From: Acutalibacter sp. 1XD8-33
Lineage (GTDB): Bacteria; Bacillota; Clostridia; Oscillospirales; Acutalibacteraceae
DNA: 44,319 nucleotides
Assembly (NCBI RefSeq): GCF_003612555.1
Contig: NZ_RAZF01000024.1
Coordinates: 1 to 44,319 of the forward strand
Reading direction: 5' to 3'
Shown: one piece after another, positions 31,593 to 39,661 of the stretch
Layout of the letters: each line of letters begins with the position of its first letter
Numbering within the stretch: the stretch's first letter is position 1
Program-made: the position numbers and the translations under genes
The notes under the pieces: generated by a model
The model's database searches: none
What the model was told of the DNA's origin: nothing
The model's input: only the letters and a program-made list of their open reading frames with translations

Positions 31593-33047
31593 ATGAAAAA
31601 GATCGTATCCGTTCTCTTGGCCCTGTGCCTGCTCATTGCCCTATTCTCCGCCTGCCAAGGTGGCCAAACCGAGAGCGGCAAGCCCAAGCTGGCCGCCGAG
31701 GCTCAGAAGAAAAAAGCCGTCGCCAGCGCTGCGGCCAGCCAGGCCCTGCAAGAAGAGGAGGGGATTAAGCCACTGCGAGTAGTGACGGACAGCTATCAGA
31801 TTCGAAGTTGGTTCAGCGAGAGCAAGTCCGCTCCGGATCTGGGCAAAAAGGCCTTCCAGGAAATTCTGAAGCATTTCGGCGGCACACCCAACGGCATGGA
31901 GGTGGAACTGGAGGTGCTGCCCCTGGAGAGTGGGCGCTACGAGGCGGAACTGACGCATCTGAGGGCGGAGCTCATGGCCGGGGCGGGACCGGACGTGTTC
32001 CTGCTCTCCGGCTTCGGGGGCTGCGACGCCAAGCTGCCGGAGAGCAGCCTGTTCCCCAATCCCGAGCACGCCATGGCCTCCGGCTTCTTCCTGCCCCTGG
32101 ACGAGTACGTGGAGAACGCCAGTTTCATGGACCTGGGCAAGCTGCAAAAGACGGTGATGGACGCCGGATGTTATGAGGGAAGCCGGTACATTCTGCCCAT
32201 GTTCTACCGCCTGCCCTTTGGCGACATCTACCGGGAGGGGAACCCGGTGAATCCGGCGGAGCTGCCCGCCAGCTGGGACGAGGCCCTGGTCCACGAGGAA
32301 CAGCTGGTCCGGGACAACTATGGGATGCAGATGTTTTCCGTTGGCTTCCGTCAGGCGGTTTTCGGGCAGATTGCAGACAACGTGAACGAGGAGTTGTTGA
32401 TCGAACAGGAGGAGCTTTTTCAGCGCACGAAAGAGGCGGTGGAGCTATACCGGGAGATGAAGAGCCACTATACCCCTATCACCTATGATGAGACCGTCAA
32501 CTCGTCCTGGGGGGATATAGTAAGCGGAGGAAAGGCAACGAGCAGCGTCCCGGACGAGACCTTTTATGCGCCCCGGAACAGCCAGGGCCAGATTGCCGCC
32601 GCTGTGGAGCACTGGTGCGCGGTGAACAGGAACACCCAGCATCCAGAGGACGCCTTCTTCATCGCGGACATACTGCTCAGCAAGGAATTTCTCAGCCTGG
32701 AACGGTTCTGGGGCAAGGAAAATACCGCCCATGACGGCAAGGGCAAAGAGACGAAAATGTTCTGGATGGCGGCCACGGGAAATGTGCCGGTGTATGCGGA
32801 CTATCTGACGACGGGCATATCCTATCGGAACGCGACGACCTATAAGAATCTTCGGGAAGCCCTGGCGGAGGCGGAGAGCGATATCGCCTATGTGTATTTT
32901 ACCGGCAATGTGGACAAGGAGATGGACCGGATGTTCCGGGAGTTCATCGACAAGGTGGACGCCGGGGAGGAGATCACGGACGAGGAGATCCGCAAGGCCA
33001 CGGACAAGTGCTATAGCACCATGAAAATGATGCTGGCTGAGTCTTGA
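31593..33047 (+). CDS. ABC transporter solute-binding lipoprotein, paralog 4 of 5
   Basis: The start is ATG 31593, 8 bases after AAAGGAG; the frame extends to 31521 through repeat sequence. At 484 residues it matches paralog 2 in length and in FQEILKHFGGTPNGMEVELE, GAGPDVFLLSGFGG, YILPMFYRLPFGDIY and WCAVNRNTQHPEDAFFIADI. The tail DEEIRKATDKCYSTMKMMLA is followed by ES. The lipid anchor is at Cys21. It probably arose by duplication with paralog 2 and then diverged in the middle (about residues 225-320). Confidence 0.88.
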   Translation: MKKIVSVLLALCLLIALFSACQGGQTESGKPKLAAEAQKKKAVASAAASQALQEEEGIKPLRVVTDSYQIRSWFSESKSAPDLGKKAFQEILKHFGGTPNGMEVELEVLPLESGRYEAELTHLRAELMAGAGPDVFLLSGFGGCDAKLPESSLFPNPEHAMASGFFLPLDEYVENASFMDLGKLQKTVMDAGCYEGSRYILPMFYRLPFGDIYREGNPVNPAELPASWDEALVHEEQLVRDNYGMQMFSVGFRQAVFGQIADNVNEELLIEQEELFQRTKEAVELYREMKSHYTPITYDETVNSSWGDIVSGGKATSSVPDETFYAPRNSQGQIAAAVEHWCAVNRNTQHPEDAFFIADILLSKEFLSLERFWGKENTAHDGKGKETKMFWMAATGNVPVYADYLTTGISYRNATTYKNLREALAEAESDIAYVYFTGNVDKEMDRMFREFIDKVDAGEEITDEEIRKATDKCYSTMKMMLAES

Positions 33048-33400
33048 CGGCGGGGAGCCCCCGCAGGTAAGTCGCGCCGGGGTACCCTCGGTGGCAAGAC
33101 GCGATATCGCACAAAGCAACGCGCTCGGCGGTGGGAATAGAAAGCTCGTCCACCGTGCCGGGGGTTGGTGGGGGGGGGTTCGCGGTCCAGGTGCGTTAGG
33201 CACCTGGTGGGGTTTTGGGGTGAGTGTTCTGCCGGATACTTGGCAAAGCCAAGTATTGCAGACAAGCTACGAACCGACCGAAGCGGGGAAGCTCCCCAGT
33301 GGAGAAGAGTTCATGCAAGCATGAACTCTCCCGACCGAGTCGGCAGACGAGACCAGCTGAGACCCAAAGCCCCAAGCTCTTGCCGTAGGCCCCTCAATAA
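33048..33400. repeat. Hairpin-mosaic spacer after binding-protein gene 4
   Basis: It opens with GGGGAGCCCCCGCAGG and the GGGGTACC module. It then carries a close copy (33228-33358) of the hairpin array at 20767-20905: ATACTTGG/CCAAGTAT, a GGGGAAGCTCCCC stem, AGAGTTCATGC/GCATGAACTCT and the signature at 33333-33352. No gene. Confidence 0.8.
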
Positions 33401-33427
33401 AACAAAAACAAAAAATTTTTCAAAAAT

Positions 33428-33470
33428 ATGCAACCATTTTCCAAAAACCGGGATTCTTATAGGTAGAGAG
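33428..33470 (+). promoter_or_regulatory. Conserved leader box upstream of binding-protein gene 5
   Basis: TGCAACCATTTTCC, AACCGGGATTCTTATAGG and TAGAGAG match the boxes at 26298 and 28136; it lies 32 bp before ATG 33502. Confidence 0.55.
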
Positions 33471-33501
33471 ATCTTTAAACTATCAACAAGGAGAAATTGT
33501 C

Positions 33502-35016
33502 ATGAAAAAAATCATATCCATTCTGTTAGTACTGTGTTTGACCATCGCCCTGTTCTCTGCCTGCCAGAACGGGGAGACCCCCAGTTCCAGTGCCCCCGGC
33601 GGGGAAAGCGGCGGGGAGCCCCAGCCCGAAGTGACCCTGGCCCCGGCGGCGGAGGAATCAAAGCCGGAAGAATCGCAGCCGGAGAACAGCGACACGGTGC
33701 GGGTGCTCATCGACCTGAAATTCGCCCGGGAGGTATGGGTGGAGGGCACGACCACCCGGAACAGCGACTACACCATCCGCAAGGCCATGCAGCAGGCCGG
33801 TTGGGAGGGCGATTTCGCCTTTGAGTACCTGCCCCATGAGGGAGAGGAGCGGACGAACGCCCTTCAACGTATGCGAATCGAGATTATGGCCGGGAAAGGC
33901 TCGGACCTGTTCATTCTGGCCAGCGCCGGCATGCTCTATGGGCCCGAACCCCTGTTCCGCTACCCGGAGCAGATGATGGACCGGAGCACTTTCCTGCCCC
34001 TGGACAGCTACATTGAAAACGCGAGCTATATGGAGTGGGACAAGCTCATCCCCCAGGTGATGGAGGCCGGGCGCAACGAAGAGGGCCAGCAGATTCTGCC
34101 CTTGTGCTACTCCATGCCCGTGACCCTCATTGAGGCGGACAAGGCCTCCCACGAGCACAGCCCGGAGACGACCTTCCAGGATCTGGCGGAGAGCGGCGAC
34201 CTGGTCTTGAAGCTGGCGGCGGCCTCCAACCGGGTGATGCCAAGCGAGCAGAGTGGGGGAATGAAGTACTATCGCTCCAGCCAGTGGCGACTGGAGAGCG
34301 TGTTCCCCAGGCTGGCGGATTACGATACCGAGGAGCTGGCCTTCACCCAGGACGAGCTGATGGACGTGATCCATACCCAGCTGGAGCTGGGGGCTCTGTG
34401 GGATTCTCCCGACCGACCGGCGGCGTTTCAGGAGCAGCTGATGGCGGAGATGAGCGAGACCGGCGATTCCATGGACCCCTATTACGAGGGAATCGGCAAT
34501 CCCTCCCACAGCTCCTCAGAGGAGGACCGGGCCTACACCATGATCCCCCTCTACAACACCCGGGGGGGCTGCACCGCGGCGGTGACCTGTTACGCCGCCA
34601 TCAACCGCAACACAAAGCATCCGGAGGAAGCCTTTCTCCTGCTGGACTATCTCATGAGCAAGGAATGTATGCAGACCAGCTTTTATGAGCCGGTTTTTAC
34701 CTTTGGCCTGCCGGTGCACCGGGAGCTGCTTCAGCCCGAGGAGAAGATCCCGGGCATAGGCGGTATGCGCTATGACATGAATCAGGAAAACTATGAGGAG
34801 CTTCAGAGCCTGCTGGGAAGCGTCACCGGCTCCAGGTTCCGGGACGTGCTGGATGTGCAGCTGGAAGAGATGATGGCCGACGTGAGCTCAAAACATTTTC
34901 TGGATACCCACGACGACCCCCAGTGGGACGACATGCGGGAATACTACGAGGATTCCATTGAGGATATGGTGGACGAGCGCTACCGCCTCATGAAGATGAT
35001 GCTGGCCGAGTCCTAG
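33502..35016 (+). CDS. ABC transporter solute-binding lipoprotein, paralog 5 of 5
   Basis: This is the longest paralog, 504 residues. A lipobox with Cys21 is followed by a Ser/Glu/Pro-rich linker (about 25-60) and a binding-protein fold: ALQRMRIEIMAGKGSDLFIL, MMDRSTFLPLDSYIENASYM, QVMEAGRNEEGQQILPLCYS, YAAINRNTKHPEEAFLLLDY. It ends YRLMKMMLAES. It groups with paralogs 1 and 3. CAAGGAG precedes ATG 33502. The terminator and 204-bp block that follow are the same as after paralog 1, so the array begins and ends with matching spacers. The permease operon follows, with its own promoter. Confidence 0.88.
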   Translation: MKKIISILLVLCLTIALFSACQNGETPSSSAPGGESGGEPQPEVTLAPAAEESKPEESQPENSDTVRVLIDLKFAREVWVEGTTTRNSDYTIRKAMQQAGWEGDFAFEYLPHEGEERTNALQRMRIEIMAGKGSDLFILASAGMLYGPEPLFRYPEQMMDRSTFLPLDSYIENASYMEWDKLIPQVMEAGRNEEGQQILPLCYSMPVTLIEADKASHEHSPETTFQDLAESGDLVLKLAAASNRVMPSEQSGGMKYYRSSQWRLESVFPRLADYDTEELAFTQDELMDVIHTQLELGALWDSPDRPAAFQEQLMAEMSETGDSMDPYYEGIGNPSHSSSEEDRAYTMIPLYNTRGGCTAAVTCYAAINRNTKHPEEAFLLLDYLMSKECMQTSFYEPVFTFGLPVHRELLQPEEKIPGIGGMRYDMNQENYEELQSLLGSVTGSRFRDVLDVQLEEMMADVSSKHFLDTHDDPQWDDMREYYEDSIEDMVDERYRLMKMMLAES

Positions 35017-35360
35017 CCGGGGTACCCCCGGCGGGGAGCCCCCGCGGGTACGTCGCGATGTCGCGCAAAGCGACGCGCTCGGCGGTGGGAATAGAAAGCT
35101 CGTCCACCGCGCCGAGAAGCCATCGCGGAGAGATCGCACCCAGGCTGGCAGAGTTTTGCGAAGCAAAACGGAAAGATAGACCGAGCATAGCGAGTGTCTA
35201 TCTTTTTGACACATGGCGAAACCTAGCTTTATTCTTTCTCTATTCTGTGCGCCATGTGCTGGGTCCGGGCGGCATATTTCGATACCCAGAGCGCCACGTA
35301 GCGAGGGAAAAGTTTGGTGGGGTACTTAGGGGCGACGCCCCTAAGCCGCCGGAGGCCATA
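35017..35360. repeat. Hairpin-mosaic spacer after binding-protein gene 5
   Basis: It opens with GGGGTACCCCCGGCGGGG and GTCGCGATGTCGCGCAAAGC. The 204-bp block (35112-35315), twin of 27837-28040, follows, then a short GGGGCGACGCCCC stem and the closing GCCGGAGGCC (35345). No gene. Confidence 0.8.
35172..35207 (+). terminator. Rho-independent terminator after paralog 5
   Basis: AAAGATAGAC (35172-35181) pairs with GTCTATCTTT (35196-35205), followed by TT. It is identical in design to the terminator at 27897. Confidence 0.75.
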
Positions 35361-35432
35361 CCATCATCCCAAAAACATCGTCCCCCAAAACACCCTCCCC
35401 AAACGCGCGGCATTCCTTGTATCACATAGAAA

Positions 35433-35461
35433 TTGACAGACGCGTTCCCTTTTTATATAAT
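35433..35461 (+). promoter_or_regulatory. Consensus promoter of the permease operon
   Basis: TTGACA (35433-35438), 17-bp spacer, TATAAT (35456-35461). Both boxes match the sigma-A consensus exactly. It separates expression of the permeases from the binding-protein genes upstream. Confidence 0.9.
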
Positions 35462-35496
35462 ATATCATAGAATCAAGAGCTATGGGAGTGATTGCC

Positions 35497-36360
35497 ATGA
35501 AACGATCCAAAAGCGCTTTGCAGGGCTACCTGCTCATCGCCCCGCTGATGATCGGCTGTATTCTGTTTTACGCCATCCCATTTGTGCTGGTGGTGCAGTA
35601 TTCCCTCTCCACGGGAAGCGGCGGGGCAAGCAGCTTTGTGGGCCTCATCAATTATCAGGACGTGACCTCCAATGGGATGTTTACTCTGGCCTTTGGAAAC
35701 ACCATGCGCTTTCTGGCTGTGGGACTGCCCCTGATCATGGTGCTGGCCTACCTGATCGCCCTTCTGATGCAGAAGCAGGCCGGAAAGCACAAGCTGCTGA
35801 AATCCGTGTTTCTGTTTCCCTATATTATGCCTGTGGTGGGCGCGGTGATTCTGGTGGAGCTGCTCTTTCATGAGACAGGCCTGGTTTCCGGTTTTTGCCA
35901 GGCCCTGAACCTGCCCGTGACCGATTGGCTGGGCGGGCCCGCCGCCTTTGGAGTGGTGGTTTTGCTCTACCTCTGGAAAAATACCGGCTATAGTGTGATC
36001 CTGCTGTTGGCGGGCCTTGTCACCATCCCGGAAGAGCAGTATGCCGCAGCCGATCTGGACGGAGCCTCCAGCTGGCAGAAATTCTACTATATCACCACGC
36101 CGCAAATGTGGTATTCGGTGTTTTTCGCTTTGATTTTCTCCCTGATCAATGCTTTCAAATGCTTCCGGGAGATCTTCCTGATTGGTGGCACCCATCCCAA
36201 CGAGAATATCTATATGCTCCAGCATTTCCTCAATAACAGCTTCGAAAATCTGAACTATGCCAAGCTCTCCGTAGCATCTATACTGCTTTTGATCGTGGTG
36301 CTGGCGGCCTTTGCCGTGTTTTATGGATTCGTAAGAAAAAAGGAGGCGTTCCGGGCATGA
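35497..36360 (+). CDS. Sugar-type ABC transporter permease 1 (MalF-like)
   Basis: The start is ATG 35497, 8 bases after GGGAG; an in-frame ATG at 35482 overlaps that site. The 287-residue protein has six membrane helices and the permease EAA loop EEQYAAADLDGASSWQKFYY followed by ITTPQM, which contacts the ATPase. The opening GYLLIAPLMIGCILFYAIPF is typical of the carbohydrate-uptake type 1 family. Its stop overlaps the start of permease 2 (ATGA). The five upstream lipoproteins are the likely ligand carriers; that pairing is inference from position. Confidence 0.92.
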   Translation: MKRSKSALQGYLLIAPLMIGCILFYAIPFVLVVQYSLSTGSGGASSFVGLINYQDVTSNGMFTLAFGNTMRFLAVGLPLIMVLAYLIALLMQKQAGKHKLLKSVFLFPYIMPVVGAVILVELLFHETGLVSGFCQALNLPVTDWLGGPAAFGVVVLLYLWKNTGYSVILLLAGLVTIPEEQYAAADLDGASSWQKFYYITTPQMWYSVFFALIFSLINAFKCFREIFLIGGTHPNENIYMLQHFLNNSFENLNYAKLSVASILLLIVVLAAFAVFYGFVRKKEAFRA

Positions 36361-37130
36361 AAAAGACTTCTTGCTTCAGCGGCCTTTTCGCGTTGCTTCT
36401 AGCGTTTGTTTCCATCGCGCCATTCGTCTATGTGCTCACCCTGAGTTTTCTGCCCGCGGGGCAGAGGCTGACCTTTCGCTACTACTATGACGTGTTCCTG
36501 GGCAGTTCCCAATATTTGGTGCGCTTTTGGAAGAGCATGGGAATCTGCGGGGCGATTGTGGCCGGGCAGCTGGTGGTTTCGGTGCTGGCAGGCTATGGCT
36601 TTGCCAAATGTGAGTTCCCAGGGAAAAACACCCTGCTCTTTGTCCTGATGATCCTCATGGTTCTCCCATTGCAGGTCACCCTGGCCCCCAACTACATCAT
36701 GCTGGACAATCTGGGCCTTCTGGACACTTACTACGCCCTGATTCTTCCCTCTATATTTGTGCCGCTGGGAGCCTTCATTCTGACCCAGAGCTTCAAGTCT
36801 GTCAGCGCGGACATCATCGATGCCGCCAAACTGGATGGCTGCGGCGTCTTTCGTATGCTTACGAAAGTGGTGCTGCCCATGAATACCAGCGGCCTGGTGT
36901 GCGTTACCCTGCTGTCCTTTCTGGACGGCTGGAATATGGTGGAGCAGCCCATCGCCTATCTGAAAGACTTTATTCGCTATCCCATTTCCGTTGCTCTGGC
37001 ATACGTGCCCCCGGCGGACCCCACCCTGCAACTGGTGTGCTGCATCCTGGTGGTGATTCCACCCCTGTTCCTGTTCACCTATTTCAACAAGGAGCTGGTA
37101 GAGGGCATCGTCCTGGCGGAAGTGAAGTGA
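36357..37130 (+). CDS. Sugar-type ABC transporter permease 2 (MalG-like)
   Basis: This 257-residue protein has six membrane helices and the EAA loop ADIIDAAKLDGCGVFRMLTK followed by VVLPM. GYGFAKCEFPGKNTLLFVLM and LPLQVTLAPNYIMLDNLGLL are typical of MalG-type partners. It overlaps permease 1 by 4 bases. No ATPase gene is nearby, so a shared MsmX/MsmK-type ATPase encoded elsewhere is expected, as in many Firmicutes. Confidence 0.92.
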   Translation: MKKTSCFSGLFALLLAFVSIAPFVYVLTLSFLPAGQRLTFRYYYDVFLGSSQYLVRFWKSMGICGAIVAGQLVVSVLAGYGFAKCEFPGKNTLLFVLMILMVLPLQVTLAPNYIMLDNLGLLDTYYALILPSIFVPLGAFILTQSFKSVSADIIDAAKLDGCGVFRMLTKVVLPMNTSGLVCVTLLSFLDGWNMVEQPIAYLKDFIRYPISVALAYVPPADPTLQLVCCILVVIPPLFLFTYFNKELVEGIVLAEVK

Positions 37131-37209
37131 GAGGACTCTCTTCTCTGTTGCTTTGCGGGGCGTCAGCAAGGCGCATTGAAATTTTAAGAAGAAAGGCAGG
37201 GTAAACGCA

Positions 37210-38259
37210 ATGAAAAAGAAAGCGCTGTGCGTGTTTATTTTAATATTTTGGATGCTGGTAGCCGTCACGATGATTTCCATGCGGGTGGAAAAGATTATGA
37301 TTCCTCAGGTGGTAACCACTGGGGCGCGAAATGATAGAGGCGCCAGCGGGGGCGTTTTGCCCCTGGACGCGCTGTTTGTTGACGATACGGGGATGCACCT
37401 TTATACTACATACGAGGGAACGGGTTGGGAGGCCGGGGAGCGCGCCCGGGAACAGGATCCCTCCAGCTACGAGGTGGATTTTGAGGCGGAAAAGATCAAG
37501 GTGGAGTATTCCTGGGGCGTGGTCTACATTCAATATGCCTCCAAGCCGATTCGGGAGGGCGAGCTGGTCAACGTGAACAAGACGGGCGAATGTGTGCCGG
37601 ACCACTGGCTGGCGGTGTTTCCGGAGGGAACGCCGGAGATCGGGCCCTTGAGTGAGGGGGTGTCCATTGAGGAGCGGAACGGCCAAGCGGTGCAGTTCTC
37701 TGTGGAAAAGGCCCAGGAGCCCTATATGGATGGCCGGGCCAAGAGCATGATCCCGGAGCTGCGGGAGGCACGGGTGTATAGCTTCTCCCAGATGGGGCTG
37801 TTCCTGGAGAGCCTGACCGCCGTTGGGTTGGTGTTCGCCATGCTGCTGGCCGCCGTGACCCTGTGGTTGGGGTCCTGCTTTATGGCCCGGGAGGCCGGGA
37901 AAAATTGGGTTCCCCTGCTGGTGAACGGGTTCTTGGCTCTGACGCTGCTGGTCTGCCTGCCACTGGCACTGGGCGCGGTCAATCTTCCCTCTTCCATGCT
38001 GCCCAGGGAGCAGATCACCGATTTTGGCTATTTCATCCGGCAGTATCAGGAATTCTTCAATGCGCTGAAGAGCTTTTCCCCAGGCTCCTCCACCATATCT
38101 ATGCCGGAATCAGAAGCGGGGCAGGTAATTGTGGCCTATAAAAATGGAATTATCATGCGTCCCCTTCTGATCATGGGGGTGGGGATAGCCCTGCCGGCGG
38201 CGCTGATTGTGGTGGAACGGGCAGTGTTGCAGATCCGCAGACGGCCCCGGATCAAGTGA
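37210..38259 (+). CDS. Membrane protein of unknown function downstream of the permeases
   Basis: This 349-residue protein has an N-terminal membrane helix (about 5-24), an extracytoplasmic domain (about 30-195, with DDTGMHLYTTYEGTGWE and VVYIQYASKP) and three more helices (about 200-225, 235-258, 313-335). AAGAAAGGCAGGG precedes ATG 37210. It lies 79 bp after permease 2 on the same strand and is probably in the same operon. I do not recognise a family; an accessory or sensing role for the transporter is only a guess from position. Confidence 0.65.
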   Translation: MKKKALCVFILIFWMLVAVTMISMRVEKIMIPQVVTTGARNDRGASGGVLPLDALFVDDTGMHLYTTYEGTGWEAGERAREQDPSSYEVDFEAEKIKVEYSWGVVYIQYASKPIREGELVNVNKTGECVPDHWLAVFPEGTPEIGPLSEGVSIEERNGQAVQFSVEKAQEPYMDGRAKSMIPELREARVYSFSQMGLFLESLTAVGLVFAMLLAAVTLWLGSCFMAREAGKNWVPLLVNGFLALTLLVCLPLALGAVNLPSSMLPREQITDFGYFIRQYQEFFNALKSFSPGSSTISMPESEAGQVIVAYKNGIIMRPLLIMGVGIALPAALIVVERAVLQIRRRPRIK

Positions 38260-38327
38260 GGTGAGAAAAACCCCTGAGCCGCCGGAGGCCAAAACATCGT
38301 CCCCCCAAAAAGTCCGGAATCCCCCTC

Positions 38328-38356
38328 TTGCATCGGGGACGGTTTTCTGCTATACT
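38328..38356 (+). promoter_or_regulatory. Candidate promoter of the methyltransferase genes
   Basis: TTGCAT (38328-38333), 17-bp spacer, TATACT (38351-38356). A lone GCCGCCGGAGGCC box (about 38278-38290) lies upstream: the closing box of the mosaic repeats without the rest. Confidence 0.6.
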
Positions 38357-38388
38357 GTCCCTGATTTCATCCAAAAGGAGGGAGCGCT

Positions 38389-39135
38389 GTGTCCCAGAGA
38401 GATTCCCGGCCCGCCCGGCCGGAGTACGATGATCCCGCATTTTTCCTGCAATACGCCCAGATGCCCCGAAGCCGGCAGGGGCTGGCCGCCGCTGGAGAGT
38501 GGGCTCAGTTCAGCCGGATGTTTCCGCCCCTTACGGGCAGGCGGGTGTTGGATCTGGGCTGTGGCTACGGCTGGCATTGCCGTTTTGCAGCGGAGCAAGG
38601 CGCGGCCGAAGTACTGGGGCTGGACCTGAGCGAAAAAATGCTGGAGAAGGCCCGGAGCATGGGGGGAGAAATCCAATACCGGCTCTGTGGAATTGAGAAC
38701 TATGAGTATCCGGAAGCCGCCTGGGATCTGGTGGTGTCCAATCTGGCGCTGCATTATGTGGCGGATTTGGACCGCGTCTTTTCCCTGGTGCGCCGCACGC
38801 TCGCAGAAGAGGGAGTCTTTCTCTTCAACATAGAACATCCGGTATTTACTGCCGGAGTGGGCCAGGAGTGGGTCTATGGGTCAGACGGCAGGCCCCGGTA
38901 TTGGCCGGTGGACGGCTATTTTCAGCCCGGCGAGCGGTCTACCCATTTTTTGGGCTGCCCTGTGGTGAAGCAGCACCATACCTTGACACAGATTCTCATG
39001 GGCCTGCGCCGGGCGGGGTTTGCTCTGGATTGGGTGGAGGAGGCCCAGCCCCCGGAAGAGATGAAGAATCTGCCGGGGATGGAGGATGAATTTCGCCGTC
39101 CCATGATGCTCCTGGTGCGGGCGCGGAAGGAGTGA
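38389..39135 (+). CDS. Class I SAM-dependent methyltransferase
   Basis: This 248-residue protein starts at GTG 38389 after AAGGAGGGAG. SAM-binding motif I is VLDLGCGYGWHCRFAAEQGA (about 55-74), with VLGLDLSEKML as motif II, WDLVVSNLALHYV as motif IV and RTLAEEGVFLFNIEHPVF as motif VI. The overall plan matches small-molecule (UbiE/BioC-like) methyltransferases; the substrate is unknown. The next gene starts 7 bp later on the same strand. Confidence 0.88.
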   Translation: MSQRDSRPARPEYDDPAFFLQYAQMPRSRQGLAAAGEWAQFSRMFPPLTGRRVLDLGCGYGWHCRFAAEQGAAEVLGLDLSEKMLEKARSMGGEIQYRLCGIENYEYPEAAWDLVVSNLALHYVADLDRVFSLVRRTLAEEGVFLFNIEHPVFTAGVGQEWVYGSDGRPRYWPVDGYFQPGERSTHFLGCPVVKQHHTLTQILMGLRRAGFALDWVEEAQPPEEMKNLPGMEDEFRRPMMLLVRARKE

Positions 39136-39142
39136 AAAGAGG

Positions 39143-39661
39143 ATGGGGAGAAAGCATCAGATCTCCTGCCACGGAGACGAGCGGCGGTTTGCTGTTTTGG
39201 CGGAATTTATCGCGGATTATTTTGGCAAAAGCGTGAAGTATATCGCGGACATTGCTGGAGGCCAGGGGGTGCTCTCCCGGCTGTTGACAAAAAAGTATAA
39301 CTATGAGGCCGAGGTAGTGGACCCCCGGCATTATGCCCTGGTGGGGGTGAAACACCGGGAGGCCCTGTATACGCCGGATATGGCGGCTTATTACGACCTG
39401 ATCGTAGGTCTGCACCCGGATGCGGCCACTCGTCCGGTGGCGGAGAGCGCTTTGATACGTCCCACGGTGATTGTGCCCTGCTGCAATTACTGGGACAAAA
39501 CCCGCAAACTGAATTCCATCGCAATTGCGGATGAGATCGGGAAATTTTATGGGGAAAACGGCGTCTCCTACCAGCGGTTTCAGCTGGATTTCAGCTACCC
39601 GAACATCTGCCTGGTATCGGCCCCGCCCGCTGAAAGCGGGAAATCTAGGAAACATACTTGA
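39143..39661 (+). CDS. SAM-dependent methyltransferase-like protein
   Basis: This 172-residue protein has YIADIAGGQGVLSRLLTKKY (motif I), EAEVVDPRHYAL (motif II), YYDLIVGLHPDAATRPVAES and IVPCCNYWD. The pattern VGLHPD-AT ... VPCCN recalls methyltransferase-like proteins that may act on RNA or other large substrates. It is short for a full enzyme but includes the whole SAM fold. It probably forms an operon with the gene just upstream. The substrate is unknown. Confidence 0.75.
   Translation: MGRKHQISCHGDERRFAVLAEFIADYFGKSVKYIADIAGGQGVLSRLLTKKYNYEAEVVDPRHYALVGVKHREALYTPDMAAYYDLIVGLHPDAATRPVAESALIRPTVIVPCCNYWDKTRKLNSIAIADEIGKFYGENGVSYQRFQLDFSYPNICLVSAPPAESGKSRKHT

Noticed and set aside
26373-35016. 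Diversity-generating retroelement, given variable middles in paralogous genes
   Set aside because: No reverse transcriptase, no template/variable repeat pair with adenine-biased changes, and the differences span whole domains including indels.
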